A stretch of 64,000 bases of DNA from JAXGZG01 sp040771825 (GCA_040771825.1 JAXGZG010000003.1:362526-426525); one strand, 5' to 3'. Positions 1 to 10,499 are shown, counted from the stretch's first letter. Notes: generated from the letters alone by a model not told the origin. A program made the numbers and translations.

Positions 1-3000
1 GCCCGCTACGGTGATGGCAAACTTGGCGAAGTGGTACTTGTTTGTCACCTGGCTGTAGCTGAAAGTGAAGCCTAACGCCATGGAAAAACTCACAGAGAAG
101 TCGGACGATGACATCTCGCCCGGGTCTATCTGCTTCTGGCCGTCCTTTTCCGGGCCGCTGGGATTGGCTTTTTCGGCCTGAGCTGCTTTGAGCGAGTCGT
201 CGGACAGGAGCGAACCCCATTTCCCGGTGAAGAAATTCCTGAACTTCTCGACATTCTCTTCATTGGCCGTCTTAGGGTTGGAGAACTCGGCTTCAGACCA
301 AGAGCCTTCCCTCTTTTGTTCGAATCCGCCTAGCGGCATACCAATGGCAAAGCCTATATCGGTGCCGTCTAGGATAATCGTAATGTAGTCGGATAGCCCA
401 ATCTCGATCGACGGCAGCTTCATGCCGGAATCTATCCCGAACTCGCCGTAGTCTCCCTTATCGTTAGAGCCACCACCGCCGTCGGGCGTACTGGCCCCGG
501 GCTTCATCTGCGCCAGGTGATCGCCGCTTGGGAACAGGCTTATTTCGGCCCTTTCGAAGGACTCGGGAACCGGAGTCTTCTTAGCTAGCATAAGGGCCTC
601 GGTATCCATGAGGGTACCTCCGGCGCCTGTAGGCTGCTGCTGCACAGCCAAAGCGAAGGTATCGAGGCCTGTGAGCGAACCCAGGTAACCGTTTAGTTTG
701 CCGAGGCCGCCATCCTCGTAGGTGTACACATACCTGCTGCCAACCTTGGTCACTGCCACGGTCTTGGCTATCTGCACGTTTGAACCGGCCACGTGCTCTG
801 GAATTGTGACCGGCTCGGGGTTTTCGAAGTCGTACATGAGGCTGCCCCTAAAGTCGGGATTCCAAGCGTAATAAGGAGCCTCAGGATCCGTTGAGCGCTT
901 CGGGGGATTATGGTCTCCGCCTGCGCTGAAGTACACCATACTAAGTGCCTCGGCCTCCGCGCCGTACATCAGGTGGTTATCGGCGGAATACGGCTCGAGT
1001 GTATCTTCCTGTCCCTTGCGGATCGCGAGCGCGCCACTTTTCACATACCGGTAATCCCTCTGCTCCCGAGAGAGGGTCCGCGGGTTGGTCGCCCCTGTGG
1101 TAAGGGCGGTCAAGACCTGGGCGCGGTCTCCTTCGGTTCCTCCGGGGGGCACCACAAGACAGCGGGGAGTCATGGAGTACTCGATGCCGACAAGATAGTC
1201 TCGGTATCCTGTGATTCTCCCGTCTCTCCACACCGGAACCGGGGCAAACATGGCCTCCTCATAGACCCCGGGCTTGAAATACCCGATAGTCTGGTCTTGG
1301 CTGTCGTCCACGATGAATACCTTAAGGTCCTTATCGAAATACCCGTCCAACTTGCCGTTCCCGTTGCCGTCCAGGTAAACGCATACATCGGAGATGCTTG
1401 CGGTCATCACGCTTTGTGCCGTCAGATAGTCCTTGTTGTAGTACTTAAACGACAGTGTCGAGCGGGAAAGAGCCGCGATGGGGATCTGTATGGTCTCATT
1501 CCCTTTGTAGGTTGAGCCCTCAAAGAGTATGAGGTCATCCGGTGACAAGTTGAAGTTCACCGAGTAGAGGTTCCTGGCTCCCCTTGTGAGGACAACCTCA
1601 GTTCCGGTCCGCTCGATTTCGCTCACGGGTTTTAGGGCACCGTTCTGGCTCTCTGCCCTAAACTTCACGGACTGCACGACGTCGCCTGTGCTGCCTCCGA
1701 CCGTGTTGTTTACGGCATACACGGCTGCGCGCTTGATAGCGATACCAGAACCATTATTGCTCGCCAAGAACATGCCATATGCCTCGGGGATCCTGTTCGG
1801 GTCGATAGTGATGCCGTCTTCTAGGCGCGGAACCGACGGCTGAAGCTCTAGGACAATGTCTTGGATGCGATCAAGGACTACGTTGATCACGTAATCTGAA
1901 ATGAGATCGCTATCGGTTATGCCCTTCCACAGAAGCTGCAGGTCGAGCACATCCGCGTTGCTCCCCGCTCTGCCTTGAGCAACCACTGTCTCGCTGCCAT
2001 CCGAGTTCCGTCTGGTCAAGTAGACGCTGGCTCCAAGGCTTGACGTCTGGGCGTGCTTGAAACTGGCGCTTCCGGCTGTGCTCACCTGCAGAGTGGAACC
2101 CACGTAAAGCCTGCCGTAGGCGTCAACTCCACCCTGTCCTTCTTTGATGCTTACCATGGGCTTGAGGCGCGAATACAGCGCTGAATCGGGCGGAACCACT
2201 GTTACGTTGGAAGGCAAACCGTTCTCATACACTACATTGTCGTCGTTGGCGGTATACACGCGAAGGTTCATATTCCCTGACATTAGCCTGCGTTTGAACG
2301 CCAAATACCTAAGAGACGCTTCAGCATATCCCTCGGTGCTGTAGGTCTCGCCGGACTTGGCAGGCTTGTACCCCTTGCAGCCAAACTCTTTCAACATCAA
2401 ATCGAAAACGCCATGGGGCTGCGAACTGGTTATGCTCAGCGGTACTGTGCCCGCGTGATTGCCGTCAAGTCGCATGTAGTAATAGTGGTCCATTTTATCT
2501 GCAGGGTATTGTGTGTCGGTAGGATGTATGGATGTGGAAAACGTCGGGAAGAACACGTTCATCTCCGGCCAGAGTACGTAATTCTTCCCGTAGTTCATAC
2601 GGTGCTGGCCCCTAAAGTCGTACCTGTACTCGCTGAAACGCTGGGGCATGTTTGCAACTATGAGTTCGGAGAACGAGCGGACCTGCGAATAAACTCCGAA
2701 CGTCCTCGTGCCGTCGATGGCTCTGGGCGCAGGCCCATAGTAATCTAGCCACCCGGCACGACCAAGACCGTTGATGTCATATCCGGACAAGTAATTGTAT
2801 GGGTCGTCCTGGGCGAGCCAGTCTCTCCAGTATTTCCCATTGTAGTCTGGCACGCCGTTTCTAGTGAATGTCAGCCGCCCAAATTCGTGGGACAGCGGGG
2901 CCAATTCGCCTTCATCTGATGGCTCGATAATGGTGCCGGCGATGCCTCCGGTCCCGATCTCTTCCGGCACCTGGGTGCCGACCGCCACTACCTCGGGGCC

Positions 3001-4445
3001 CAATAGGCCGGTTTTTCGCTCCACGACACTGCCTGAAACATCCACGGACTCGGCATCGTAAAGCTCAGTGGCCAAGTTTGGACTGGATTGACCCTTCCCG
3101 CTGTTGTATAGGGATATGATGGCTTCCTCTTGGGAAAATCCAGCCAGCCCTTCTCCTCCACCCAACAAGTTCGAAAGCTCCACTGTGAAGTACTTATCCT
3201 CTGTGGAGACCTTACCGTCGTCTATGAGAGGTATCTCAATGTCAATCTCGTCGAAATCCGCGAAGAACACTATAGTGCCTTCGGCGTATGAGTAGTCGGT
3301 CCCGGCTAACGCAGTTCCATCAGCCGTCCTCCAATTGAAGGACACGGGGTACGAAGTATCGCCGGTACGCTCAACGGTGATATGGGCGGTTCCCTGAGAT
3401 TTGTCTCCTCGTACGAACGGCGCCACGAAGCCCACTTGGGTGGAACCAGGGGCGCTCGAATCCACAATCTGCATCACCAAGGTGTTGGCGGCATCGTACA
3501 GCGAACCGCCGAGACACCCTGCTATGGTAAAGGTGCCGAACTTGTCCGGCTCGGCGGCGTTGTTTTCAGGAGCGGTAAGGATTATCTCCTTGGCCCATTC
3601 GCCATGGGCGAAAGTCAAGTCAAACGCGTAGGCCGCAAATTCGTCGGGTGAGTGCATGGGCAGTACGCTGAAGGTCTGCTCGGGCACCTGGAGCAGAAGC
3701 TCGGCATAGTCGCTCTCGCTTATGTACTCGCCTAGATCCTCTTGGGGCTGCACATATACGTCACCTGCGGCGCTATTGCTGCCATAGGTCTGTCCGTCCA
3801 CAGTGTAAGCGCACATGTAGTCGTATGTATCACCCGGACGGTGCTGGGAATCCACAACGAAATCACGCGCCGAAGCGCCCTTTACGATGTCCCAGATACC
3901 GCTGTTCCAAGCGTACCATTGGTACTTCTCGGCGGTCTCTACATCAAGGGTCAGCGTGTGCGTTCCGTCGCCATTGTCAGTGACCGCTATGCCGGTCGGG
4001 ATTTCGGGCTCGCTAGGCTCCGGGTCCTTGCCAAGCGGCTGATACTTGGCAATCGGGAGGGGATCCTCTATCTCTATCAGTATGTCATTCTTACCTGCGG
4101 CAGTGGAGTATGTATATTCGGTCTCGCTCAACCTTGCGTACGCCGGCGCGTATAAAATGCGGGCTGTGGCTCGTCCCGCCGTTCCGCCCAAGCGATAGAC
4201 AGTTATCCTATGGGACTCGCCTCCCTCCTCCACGGTCACTTGGCTATTGGAGAAAGCGAAGGTCCCGTAAGGAAAAGCTTCTTCCCAAGACGCATCGATG
4301 GTCACCTGTGTGCCATCCTTATCGGTTATGGTGAGGTTTCCGTCAGGTCGGTTTGCGAAGTAAGCAAGGGCCTCCCGAGGCAATGTCGAGAAACCATCAC
4401 GAACAGAAGCAGGAAACTCACTGTCTTCACAAATTTGCGGTTCAT
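1..4445 (-). CDS. Large secreted Calx-beta/Ig-like surface protein, 3' end cut, frameshifted signal peptide
   Basis: A single reverse-strand frame is open from about 4390 to base 1 without a stop, giving at least 1,460 residues; the C-terminus lies outside the window. About 300-390 residues into the protein (near 3170-3400) is a clear Calx-beta repeat (NWRTADGTA, AGTDYSYAEGT, then an acidic DDG loop and FTVELSN). Before it, near 3800-4000, is an Ig-like segment (YQWYAW). The remainder is a beta-rich, Tyr/Asp/Asn-rich extracellular-type sequence that I do not recognise. An ATG at 4445 begins a convincing signal peptide (MNRKFVKTVSFLLLFVMVS), but this reading stops after 40 codons. The long frame continues in the -1 phase from about 4390 (STLPREALAYFA), a natural end to the same signal peptide, so one base seems to be missing at 4389-4397. 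The long frame has no good start of its own. Calx-beta domains usually bind calcium in surface or adhesion proteins; the role here is inferred. Confidence 0.8.
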
Positions 4446-4547
4446 TTCGACACTTCCGAGGGCTCTGCGATTCTAGGCTGCTGCAACTATGTCGGGCAGT
4501 GAATGGGTCCTAGGCCGGTTTTCTGAAGTGTGGCCAAAAATCCTTCA

Positions 4548-5816
4548 TCATAAGATTCTCATTACTATCATTAGCGCAAATTCGTATTTTTGGTAGTGAC
4601 TTTTCATCTCGAAAAAGTCACGTCTTCGGGCCAGTGTAGGAAGACGTAATTCGATAGTTCGTCCCGGCTGGATATGCGTTTTTGAGTAAATATCCTGCAT
4701 GATGTTCTTGAGCCTTCCTACCGAAATGGAATACCGCTCCGCGATTCTTGCGTAAGGAACTCGCTGTGCCACAAGCGAAGCCAGATGGTATTCCCGCAGA
4801 GACAGTATGAGGGTGATGTTGTCCTTCCTGAATTGGTTGTGAAAGGCGATCCAGTTCTTCCATGTGCGGTTCCATTGTTCAATGACGGCGTCGTAGTAGC
4901 CGGGAAACTCTTGCAGAAGACACTGCTCCATCAGGCCGCCAAGGGCGGTCACCAGTTCCGAAAACGGCGTGACAAAACCGTGGGGCAGGGCGGTACCCAT
5001 AATATCCAGCAACCAGCGCCTAGCCTCTCCATGGCGCCGGAGATGGCGGCAGGCCACGGCGCACATCAGCCGCAGGTAAATATCGTAGTGCGTGAGTCCC
5101 TCCTGCGACGAACCAAGGGACAACGCGGTTTGGGCTACAGCAAGCATGGCCTCAAACCTGCCCGTACAGTGGAAGTATTTCGCCCTCAGGTACAGGGCAT
5201 TCGGCCTCACAGAAGGCGGAAGGGCGCTCAAGTCTCCCGCCTTGAGCCAGTTGGGTGCCACGTCCGGGGCAACGACGCTAACTGCGACGGCTGCAAGCGA
5301 CATCTCCGCGACGGCGGATACATGGCTGCCCTTGCCGGATTTCACCCAACTCCTCAGATAAGCGTCGATCTCAGTGTAAGTCCGGTAATCTCCTGTGCTG
5401 ATGGCCGCCGCAATAGCCGCCGGGCAAGAGCGCAGCCTCGCCACCGTCTCTTTAACTTTGTGGAAAGCAGGAAGCGCGGGTCCGGCTGAAACGACCCGAA
5501 AGATAGGCGTTTCGCCCCGCCATATGGGCGATACCGCAGCGCCTGTCGCCCGCCAGCGGCGTCGAAGGGAATCGCGTTTAAGCCGTAGGTATGGCACTGT
5601 TGTAGCAAAGACCACGCAAGCCCATGGCAAAAGTGTCTTTCGGGACAGATTCCGTTCTTTGCGCAAATCCATGGGTTTTTCCGCATGAACCGGAATCATC
5701 CACGACCTTCCGTATTTCTTTGCGTGCGGTATGCGCTTATCAGCCAGAAGCCGCTGAACCTGTCTGAGAGAGACGCCCCAGCATTCAGAAGCTTCTGCTG
5801 TCGACATGTACTCCAT
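4548..5816 (-). CDS. DNA-binding regulator: excisionase-like N-terminus, LuxR-like C-terminus
   Basis: Predicted 422-residue cytoplasmic regulator. The open frame could begin at 5894, but the ATG at 5816 has a purine-rich site (AAGAGGGCGG) upstream and starts exactly at the domain, so I prefer it. Residues 1-50 form an excisionase/MerR-like winged helix (STAEASECWGVSLRQVQRLL, then IPHAKKYGRSWMIP). The middle is alpha-helical with TPR-like character (LYLRAKYFHCTGRFEAMLA). Near the C-terminus a LuxR-type helix-turn-helix is visible (YARIAERYSISVGRLKNIMQ). Two different DNA-binding heads around a helical sensor is an uncommon arrangement. It lies about 100 bp upstream of the large secreted protein on the same strand and next to an IS relic, so it may control the surface gene or have come with a mobile element. 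The ligand and target are unknown. Confidence 0.75.
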   Translation of the reverse strand: MEYMSTAEASECWGVSLRQVQRLLADKRIPHAKKYGRSWMIPVHAEKPMDLRKERNLSRKTLLPWACVVFATTVPYLRLKRDSLRRRWRATGAAVSPIWRGETPIFRVVSAGPALPAFHKVKETVARLRSCPAAIAAAISTGDYRTYTEIDAYLRSWVKSGKGSHVSAVAEMSLAAVAVSVVAPDVAPNWLKAGDLSALPPSVRPNALYLRAKYFHCTGRFEAMLAVAQTALSLGSSQEGLTHYDIYLRLMCAVACRHLRRHGEARRWLLDIMGTALPHGFVTPFSELVTALGGLMEQCLLQEFPGYYDAVIEQWNRTWKNWIAFHNQFRKDNITLILSLREYHLASLVAQRVPYARIAERYSISVGRLKNIMQDIYSKTHIQPGRTIELRLPTLARRRDFFEMKSHYQKYEFALMIVMRIL

Positions 5817-5951
5817 TCCCAACCGCCCTCTTGCTACAAAATGACAATCTAAATGTAGTCGTTTGAGCGACGTGTTGCAAACCAAAACATGCAATAGAGT
5901 CTGTCAAGTAGATGTGGGTGAGAAGCCACGTTCCCTAAGCACTTGGAAAAT

Positions 5952-7414
5952 TTAGGTCACCGGAATCCCTTGATTCGCAATGTTGTTGAACAGGCGGGAC
6001 AGTCCCCCGGAAGCCGTTGTGTCGGCCTGCATAACCGGGGTCTTTGCCTTGGTGACACCCGTTATCCCTTCTGCAACTTGGTGGGCCACAGCTGAAGCCT
6101 TCTTATGATCTTAGTGCTGTCCAGCACCGTGCACCCTGCTCACGTGTTGGGAATACCGGTCAAGTTTGCCCTCATACTTGATTAACGAACAGGTTATCGC
6201 TTTAAGCCCCGCCACGCCCCAACTCTGACCTCGTTTCTTGAGCCTGTTAGAAAACTTGTCCACGTTCGATTCGGCCGAGCCCATCCCGCGCATCTCGTTT
6301 GTGTCGTAACCAAGCCCTTTGAGTCTGACCCTGTAATCTATGTAGGCTTCCGGCATCTTTTTGATACTCCTGCCAAATCGTCTTACGTGTTTGAAGGCCG
6401 CGCTAAGTCGTCGATATTGCCCTCCATCTTCCTCCTGGCGCCTGCAAGTCCTCTAAGCAGGGCATCAATGTCGTTTCTATCGAACGCCCCGAGGCACACG
6501 CCAAGTTCGCCGGTCTCGCACAAAAGCCGTCTGAGATCACGCTTAACATGGAAGCGATCCACCTGATAAATGGCTTTGGGGAAATAATCGACGCCTGCTC
6601 TAACTAACTCGCCCTATCGCCGTTAATCACCACCATGACGTTCTCGTCTATGTCATAACGGCTGTAAAGGTGACGACTTGGCTCTTCCCAGAAATCTTTG
6701 GAATCTAGGTCAAGATAGTGGGTTTTGTTCAACAACTCATATTCATTGCTGCCAGGAGCTCTGGCCCGCCATCCTTCGTGGCTGACCACCATCTTCGTTT
6801 CCCTGCTTTTCTTCCTCTCCCTTTGCATTGAACACCAGTAACCGTCGGCTTCAACAAAAAGAACTGGGACTTTCTTTGTCCCTTGGGCCTTTTCGCGCTT
6901 CTCTTCCTCCTCTTTGTCTATCAATTCGCCCAAACGCAGGATTAGCTGCCTTATTGCTTCATGACTGACCACCTGGTGGCCGTAAAGGCGCTTAAGGCTT
7001 TCCTTGGCCGCACGGTAAGAAGGCCCCAACACCGCCTGCATCGCAGCCGCAAGGGCAAGACCGGGGCTTACCCTGCCTACTTCAATGCCCAAAGCCTCAT
7101 CAAGAAGGCAAACGTATTTCCCCTTCTCTTTGTCCAGATAGTACCGCCGTCGGTATCTAACGTCACCCATCAGCGTCGCCACACACCCAGAACGAATATC
7201 CTTGACCTCGTAACGCCCCTTTTCCCTGTTCTCAAATATCGCTTCATCCAACTCCGGCCAGAACTTGGCATATTACCCCGCAAAACGTCTCCCGCATTTT
7301 TTGGAATACGCCCAACTCTAAATCCTGAAGGAAAATCCCAATGTCTGTCGAAGCTCCGCACTGCGAGAAGCCCCCTTTGTGTTTGGCCTGCAAACTTAAC
7401 ACTTCGGGATTCAT
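5952..7414 (-). pseudogene. Decayed ISLre2-family (UPF0236) transposase
   Basis: The remains of one transposase can be stitched together over three frames. The N-terminus (IFLQDLELGVFQKMRETFCG) starts at an ATG at 7414. The central part (7251-6604) carries VEADGYWCSMQRE and MVVSHEGW; the C-terminal part carries GMGSAESNVDKFSNR and ends with SGGLSRLFNN near 5960. These are the conserved blocks of ISLre2/UPF0236 transposases. Lesions: a frameshift near 7245 after VLAGV; a frameshift with stop near 6606 just before the block DRFHVKRDL; a frameshift near 6400 at a doubled GC; and an in-frame TAA at 6111-6113. At least four inactivating changes make this a true relic rather than one sequencing error. 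I could not identify terminal inverted repeats or a target duplication. Confidence 0.85.
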
Positions 7415-7535
7415 GGCTTCTCGCCTTCTTTTTCCCTCAACTACCCACAAAGATCTTACTCATACCATGCAATACTACTTGGCCACCCTCTACCTAATGG
7501 AGCCCCAACCAACTCCCAACACGAACCACTCTCGA

Positions 7536-8090
7536 TCAAGAGCGACATCCTCTCATCATGACAGTGTTGCCATACGCTGCGCCAAAGGCCGCCATCATGA
7601 TCCAACGTCCGAAAGCCGAAACCCACTGCCCGGCGCCTTTGCGGCTCCTCAGGTTGAAAAGGAAATAGGCCACCGTGGCAACAGTGCCGACCACCAAGAT
7701 GACGTTGTTCACAGAATTCAGAGGGACCATAGTACCCTGGATTTGCTTAACGAGACTGGCGTCCACAGACCCCCTGATCGCCAGCAGCCAAGCCGTCCCC
7801 ATAGTGAATCCCAAGGGAATCCTGCTAAGCCACGAGAGCCTCGGCACAAAACGGGCGTAGAGCAGAGCTCCCCCTATGAGCGGGAAGAGAAGAGATAGAT
7901 CTCCTCCGACCACTAAAGGCCCAACACCATTCTGAACGATGCCAAAGTAAGCCACTGTCATGGCGTGAGCCGCCGAAAGTCCGATGAAGAGGTGCTCCAC
8001 CACTTGGAAAACCATGTTCTGCTTGTACAAATACGACCAAACCGCAACGGTCAGCAGACCGGCGATTGCCACTCCTGGATTTGGTTTCAC
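7536..8090 (-). CDS. Membrane protein of unknown function, fourth gene of membrane cassette
   Basis: 184-residue integral membrane protein with about five hydrophobic helices and short loops. It starts with GTG at 8090, with AGGAAG upstream. Small and aromatic residues line the helices (FQVVEHLFIGLSAAHAMTV; AAFGAAYGNTVMM near the C-terminus). No catalytic motif or named family is recognised. It is the last gene of four co-directional membrane-protein genes (7536-10499) and is separated from its neighbour by about 95 bp. Conserved polar residues inside the helices, for example the VEH near residue 31, could matter for transport or assembly, but this is speculation. Confidence 0.7.
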   Translation of the reverse strand: MKPNPGVAIAGLLTVAVWSYLYKQNMVFQVVEHLFIGLSAAHAMTVAYFGIVQNGVGPLVVGGDLSLLFPLIGGALLYARFVPRLSWLSRIPLGFTMGTAWLLAIRGSVDASLVKQIQGTMVPLNSVNNVILVVGTVATVAYFLFNLRSRKGAGQWVSAFGRWIMMAAFGAAYGNTVMMRGCRS

Positions 8091-8185
8091 TTGTGATCAC
8101 TTCCTCAATATGACTATCCTCACCCGGCTTTAGCGCGACTGAGCCGCTCTTCCCGCAAGGCTGCGTTGGGCGGCTTCTCCCGCAA

Positions 8186-9004
8186 TCATCGTGCCTGGTT
8201 TTGGCGACGTCGCCCCATTACCCAGGACACGTTTCCGACCAATATAAAGACCACAATGGCCGCATGGGACAACGACTGCGCATCCATACCCGAGAGGGCC
8301 TGGCCTGGGTTCTTGGATGCCATCTCATACTCTGCCGCTCCCCGAAGTCCACCCAACAGGCCCGACAGCTGGCCGGTCCCCAGATATGGCATGAGGTAGG
8401 GAACGGTGACTCCCGACGCCCCTGCTATCACCGGCACACCCTTTGGCTGAACCTGTTGCAGGTAGTAAATGCAGGTGTCTCCTGTGTTGAAATCTACGAG
8501 CATGTCGAAGTCGCTTATTGACTGAACGCCCTTCATGATCTCAAGTCCCCAGACAGAATTGCCCTGGAGATCTGTAGAAAATGCGTGCTTGATATCTTGA
8601 GCCATGGCCGCGATAGCCGTCTGTTGGCCAGGCATGAACGGAAGTATGAGGTAGTCTTGACCGTATTGGTATGCGTACTCTCCCGACAGCGCGTTCATAG
8701 CCTGACTAGCGTACATAGACGCCTCTACGGTCAGATTGACCCACACCAATCTCGCTTTCCTGGACATGAGGTGGCGGAGCATGGCCATCATCTGAGGAAG
8801 TACTTCGGCATCGGAGCTAGGAGAGAAACTGGGTGATACAATCACCGTTGCTCCTCTGGGCAAGTTCTCAACAAAAGCGTATGTCGCCTTCGTCCCTTCT
8901 CCCACTGTTATTGGAAGACCAAGGGGGCGGAAGAGCGGCAAGAGCACCGCAAGGAACACCGATAGGTAGACCCACCTTGTATCCAAATTGGCTAGTTTGA
9001 CCAT
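8186..9004 (-). CDS. Two-helix membrane protein with large soluble domain, third gene of membrane cassette
   Basis: 272 residues from the ATG at 9004 (GGGGGTGGGCGAT upstream); a GTG nine bases earlier is less likely. A membrane helix near residues 12-30 is followed by about 200 soluble residues and a second helix close to the C-terminus (AAIVVFILVGNVSWVMG). The soluble part alternates strands and helices in a Rossmann-like way (GATVIVSPSFSPSSDAEVLP, then ARLVWVNLTVEAS, then FDMLVDF, then GVPVIAGAS). I recognise no family. Its plan of N-terminal helix, alpha/beta domain and C-terminal helix repeats that of the first cassette gene, so the two may be a heteromeric pair. Confidence 0.7.
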   Translation of the reverse strand: MVKLANLDTRWVYLSVFLAVLLPLFRPLGLPITVGEGTKATYAFVENLPRGATVIVSPSFSPSSDAEVLPQMMAMLRHLMSRKARLVWVNLTVEASMYASQAMNALSGEYAYQYGQDYLILPFMPGQQTAIAAMAQDIKHAFSTDLQGNSVWGLEIMKGVQSISDFDMLVDFNTGDTCIYYLQQVQPKGVPVIAGASGVTVPYLMPYLGTGQLSGLLGGLRGAAEYEMASKNPGQALSGMDAQSLSHAAIVVFILVGNVSWVMGRRRQNQAR

Positions 9005-9016
9005 ATCGCCCACCCC

Positions 9017-9637
9017 CTACGCCGAAAGGCCGATGCTGCCACGATCTAGGCCGAGAATAATCCGGAGACTTACGGTTATGGCGCCTAGGGCTCCGCCGAT
9101 GGTGATACCCCGCATTCCGGCTGTACCAGGTATCTTCATGAGCCAATCGGCAATATCGGGAAGTCTTGGGGAGATTGCCTCGCCTATCCCGACTCGCCCT
9201 AGCATCACCATCACCGCGCAAATGATCAGTATTGCGCTGTCAAGACCTCTGGCCCGGAAAGACCGGTACGCTGCAGAAGCAATGAAGAAGGCGTTGAGGG
9301 CAAACATGGTCGATGACAGAGGGCTGTAGACATTCTGCCATACGAACGTGTATATTGGCGAGTCTTGAGTCTTTATTACCCCCACCATGAACCAAGCTAG
9401 TAGCGAAACCACCAGCACAAGACTGAGACCCCAGTTAGGACGCTTTCCCTTTACGTTGGCGACATGGATTTTGAGTATGTTGGCGCCTCCCAAAGCCGTG
9501 GCGAAAGCCGCTATTAGAACCGACCAAGACAACAGTTGACTCGACGCCGACGAAACCGGCTTAAGGTCTACGAAATAATCCAGAAGGACCACCATCCCCC
9601 CGGCAAAAGTGACTATCAAAGGCAACAGGGTTTTCAC
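9017..9637 (-). CDS. Polytopic membrane protein of unknown function, second gene of membrane cassette
   Basis: 206 residues, GTG start at 9637 with GGAGG eight bases upstream. About six hydrophobic segments: 4-22, 34-52, 70-88, 105-123, 134-150, and the C-terminal region. Soluble loops are short. No transport signature is recognised. The stop codon is 12 bases before the start of the next gene, so translation is probably coupled. With the fourth cassette gene it could form the membrane core for the two soluble-domain proteins, but this is inference from layout only. Confidence 0.7.
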   Translation of the reverse strand: MKTLLPLIVTFAGGMVVLLDYFVDLKPVSSASSQLLSWSVLIAAFATALGGANILKIHVANVKGKRPNWGLSLVLVVSLLAWFMVGVIKTQDSPIYTFVWQNVYSPLSSTMFALNAFFIASAAYRSFRARGLDSAILIICAVMVMLGRVGIGEAISPRLPDIADWLMKIPGTAGMRGITIGGALGAITVSLRIILGLDRGSIGLSA

Positions 9638-9734
9638 AGTGATCTACCTCCAGTAAGGATTGATTCCACCTTCTGACGCCGAATGACCGCGACAATCGCC
9701 CTAGAAGCAGCACCGCACGAGCAGGACACCCATC

Positions 9735-10499
9735 TTACAGCCCGCACAATTTGACCAGGGCATCCACCCCAAGCGTTGACATCAAGGCTCCCATCAATAT
9801 GGCGGCTATGGCGAGCAGTTTCCCGCAGTCCTGCGCCATAACAGCCCCAATGCGGACAGGATTCTGGGTAAGGTATGCCCCTGCGGCGAAAAGCTCCTCA
9901 CCCACCAGCGTCTGATCACATGCAGCGACAAAAAACGGCAGTTGCGGAGTGCTCGCTGTACCGGCCACCTGAAAGGCCCCAATGCGGTTGCCGCACTCGG
10001 CTAGGAGCAAGGACTCAGCGAAGAAATAGCCCATCATTATGTTGGCGGCCACACGCTCGCGCTCCATAATTCCCCAGACCCCACTCACGTAGGCCTGCAT
10101 CGTGTCGGAAAGATAACGGATGTTTCCTGATTTGAACGACTCGGGACGGCCTTCCATGGCGTATGCGTTTTTCACGATGTTCTCAGTAACCGGTTGTACT
10201 ACCGGCTGAGAGTTGGTGACTATGAGAGTGGCATCATACCTAGCGCACAGGCGCGCTACATAGTCCAGGACTGCAAGAGCGGCGAAGGTGTCGGCCACCA
10301 TTCCCCCGCATCCTGTGGTGAAGTGTACAGGCCGCCCCATTTCGGTTGCCCTTCCGATAGCCTCGCCAATTGTATTGAGACCGTCTATCCGCCTAATTGG
10401 AAGCACATTGCTCTCGCGAAATTTCCGGTAGTGGTACACGCCGGAGATGATGACAAGAAGAAGGACAAAGAGCTCGGAAAACTGCCCAGCGCGAAGCAT
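9735..10499 (-). CDS. DUF6754-like membrane protein, first gene of membrane cassette
   Basis: 254 residues from the ATG at 10499, which has a perfect AGGAGG seven bases upstream; an ATG ten codons earlier lacks this. A membrane helix lies at about 8-24, followed by a soluble alpha/beta domain and a hydrophobic C-terminal helix (LLAIAAILMGALMSTLGV). Notable blocks are HFTTGCGGMVADTFAAL, TLIVTNSQPVVQPVTENIV and AECGNRIGAFQVAGTASTPQ. The pattern matches my memory of the uncharacterised family DUF6754; I could not check this. The block FFVAACDQTLVGEELFAAGA is well suited to a buried binding site. It leads the four-gene cassette. Confidence 0.7.
   Translation of the reverse strand: MLRAGQFSELFVLLLVIISGVYHYRKFRESNVLPIRRIDGLNTIGEAIGRATEMGRPVHFTTGCGGMVADTFAALAVLDYVARLCARYDATLIVTNSQPVVQPVTENIVKNAYAMEGRPESFKSGNIRYLSDTMQAYVSGVWGIMERERVAANIMMGYFFAESLLLAECGNRIGAFQVAGTASTPQLPFFVAACDQTLVGEELFAAGAYLTQNPVRIGAVMAQDCGKLLAIAAILMGALMSTLGVDALVKLCGL

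Noticed and set aside
910..1515. Plus-strand open frame of 201 codons in the left region
   Set aside because: It lies antiparallel to the long secreted-protein frame, has no ribosome site and no recognisable domain; the reverse frame shows the Calx-beta protein.
4785..5489. Plus-strand open frame of 234 codons
   Set aside because: Shadow of the two-headed regulator on the other strand, whose domains are recognisable; this reading is Arg/His/Gln-rich noise.
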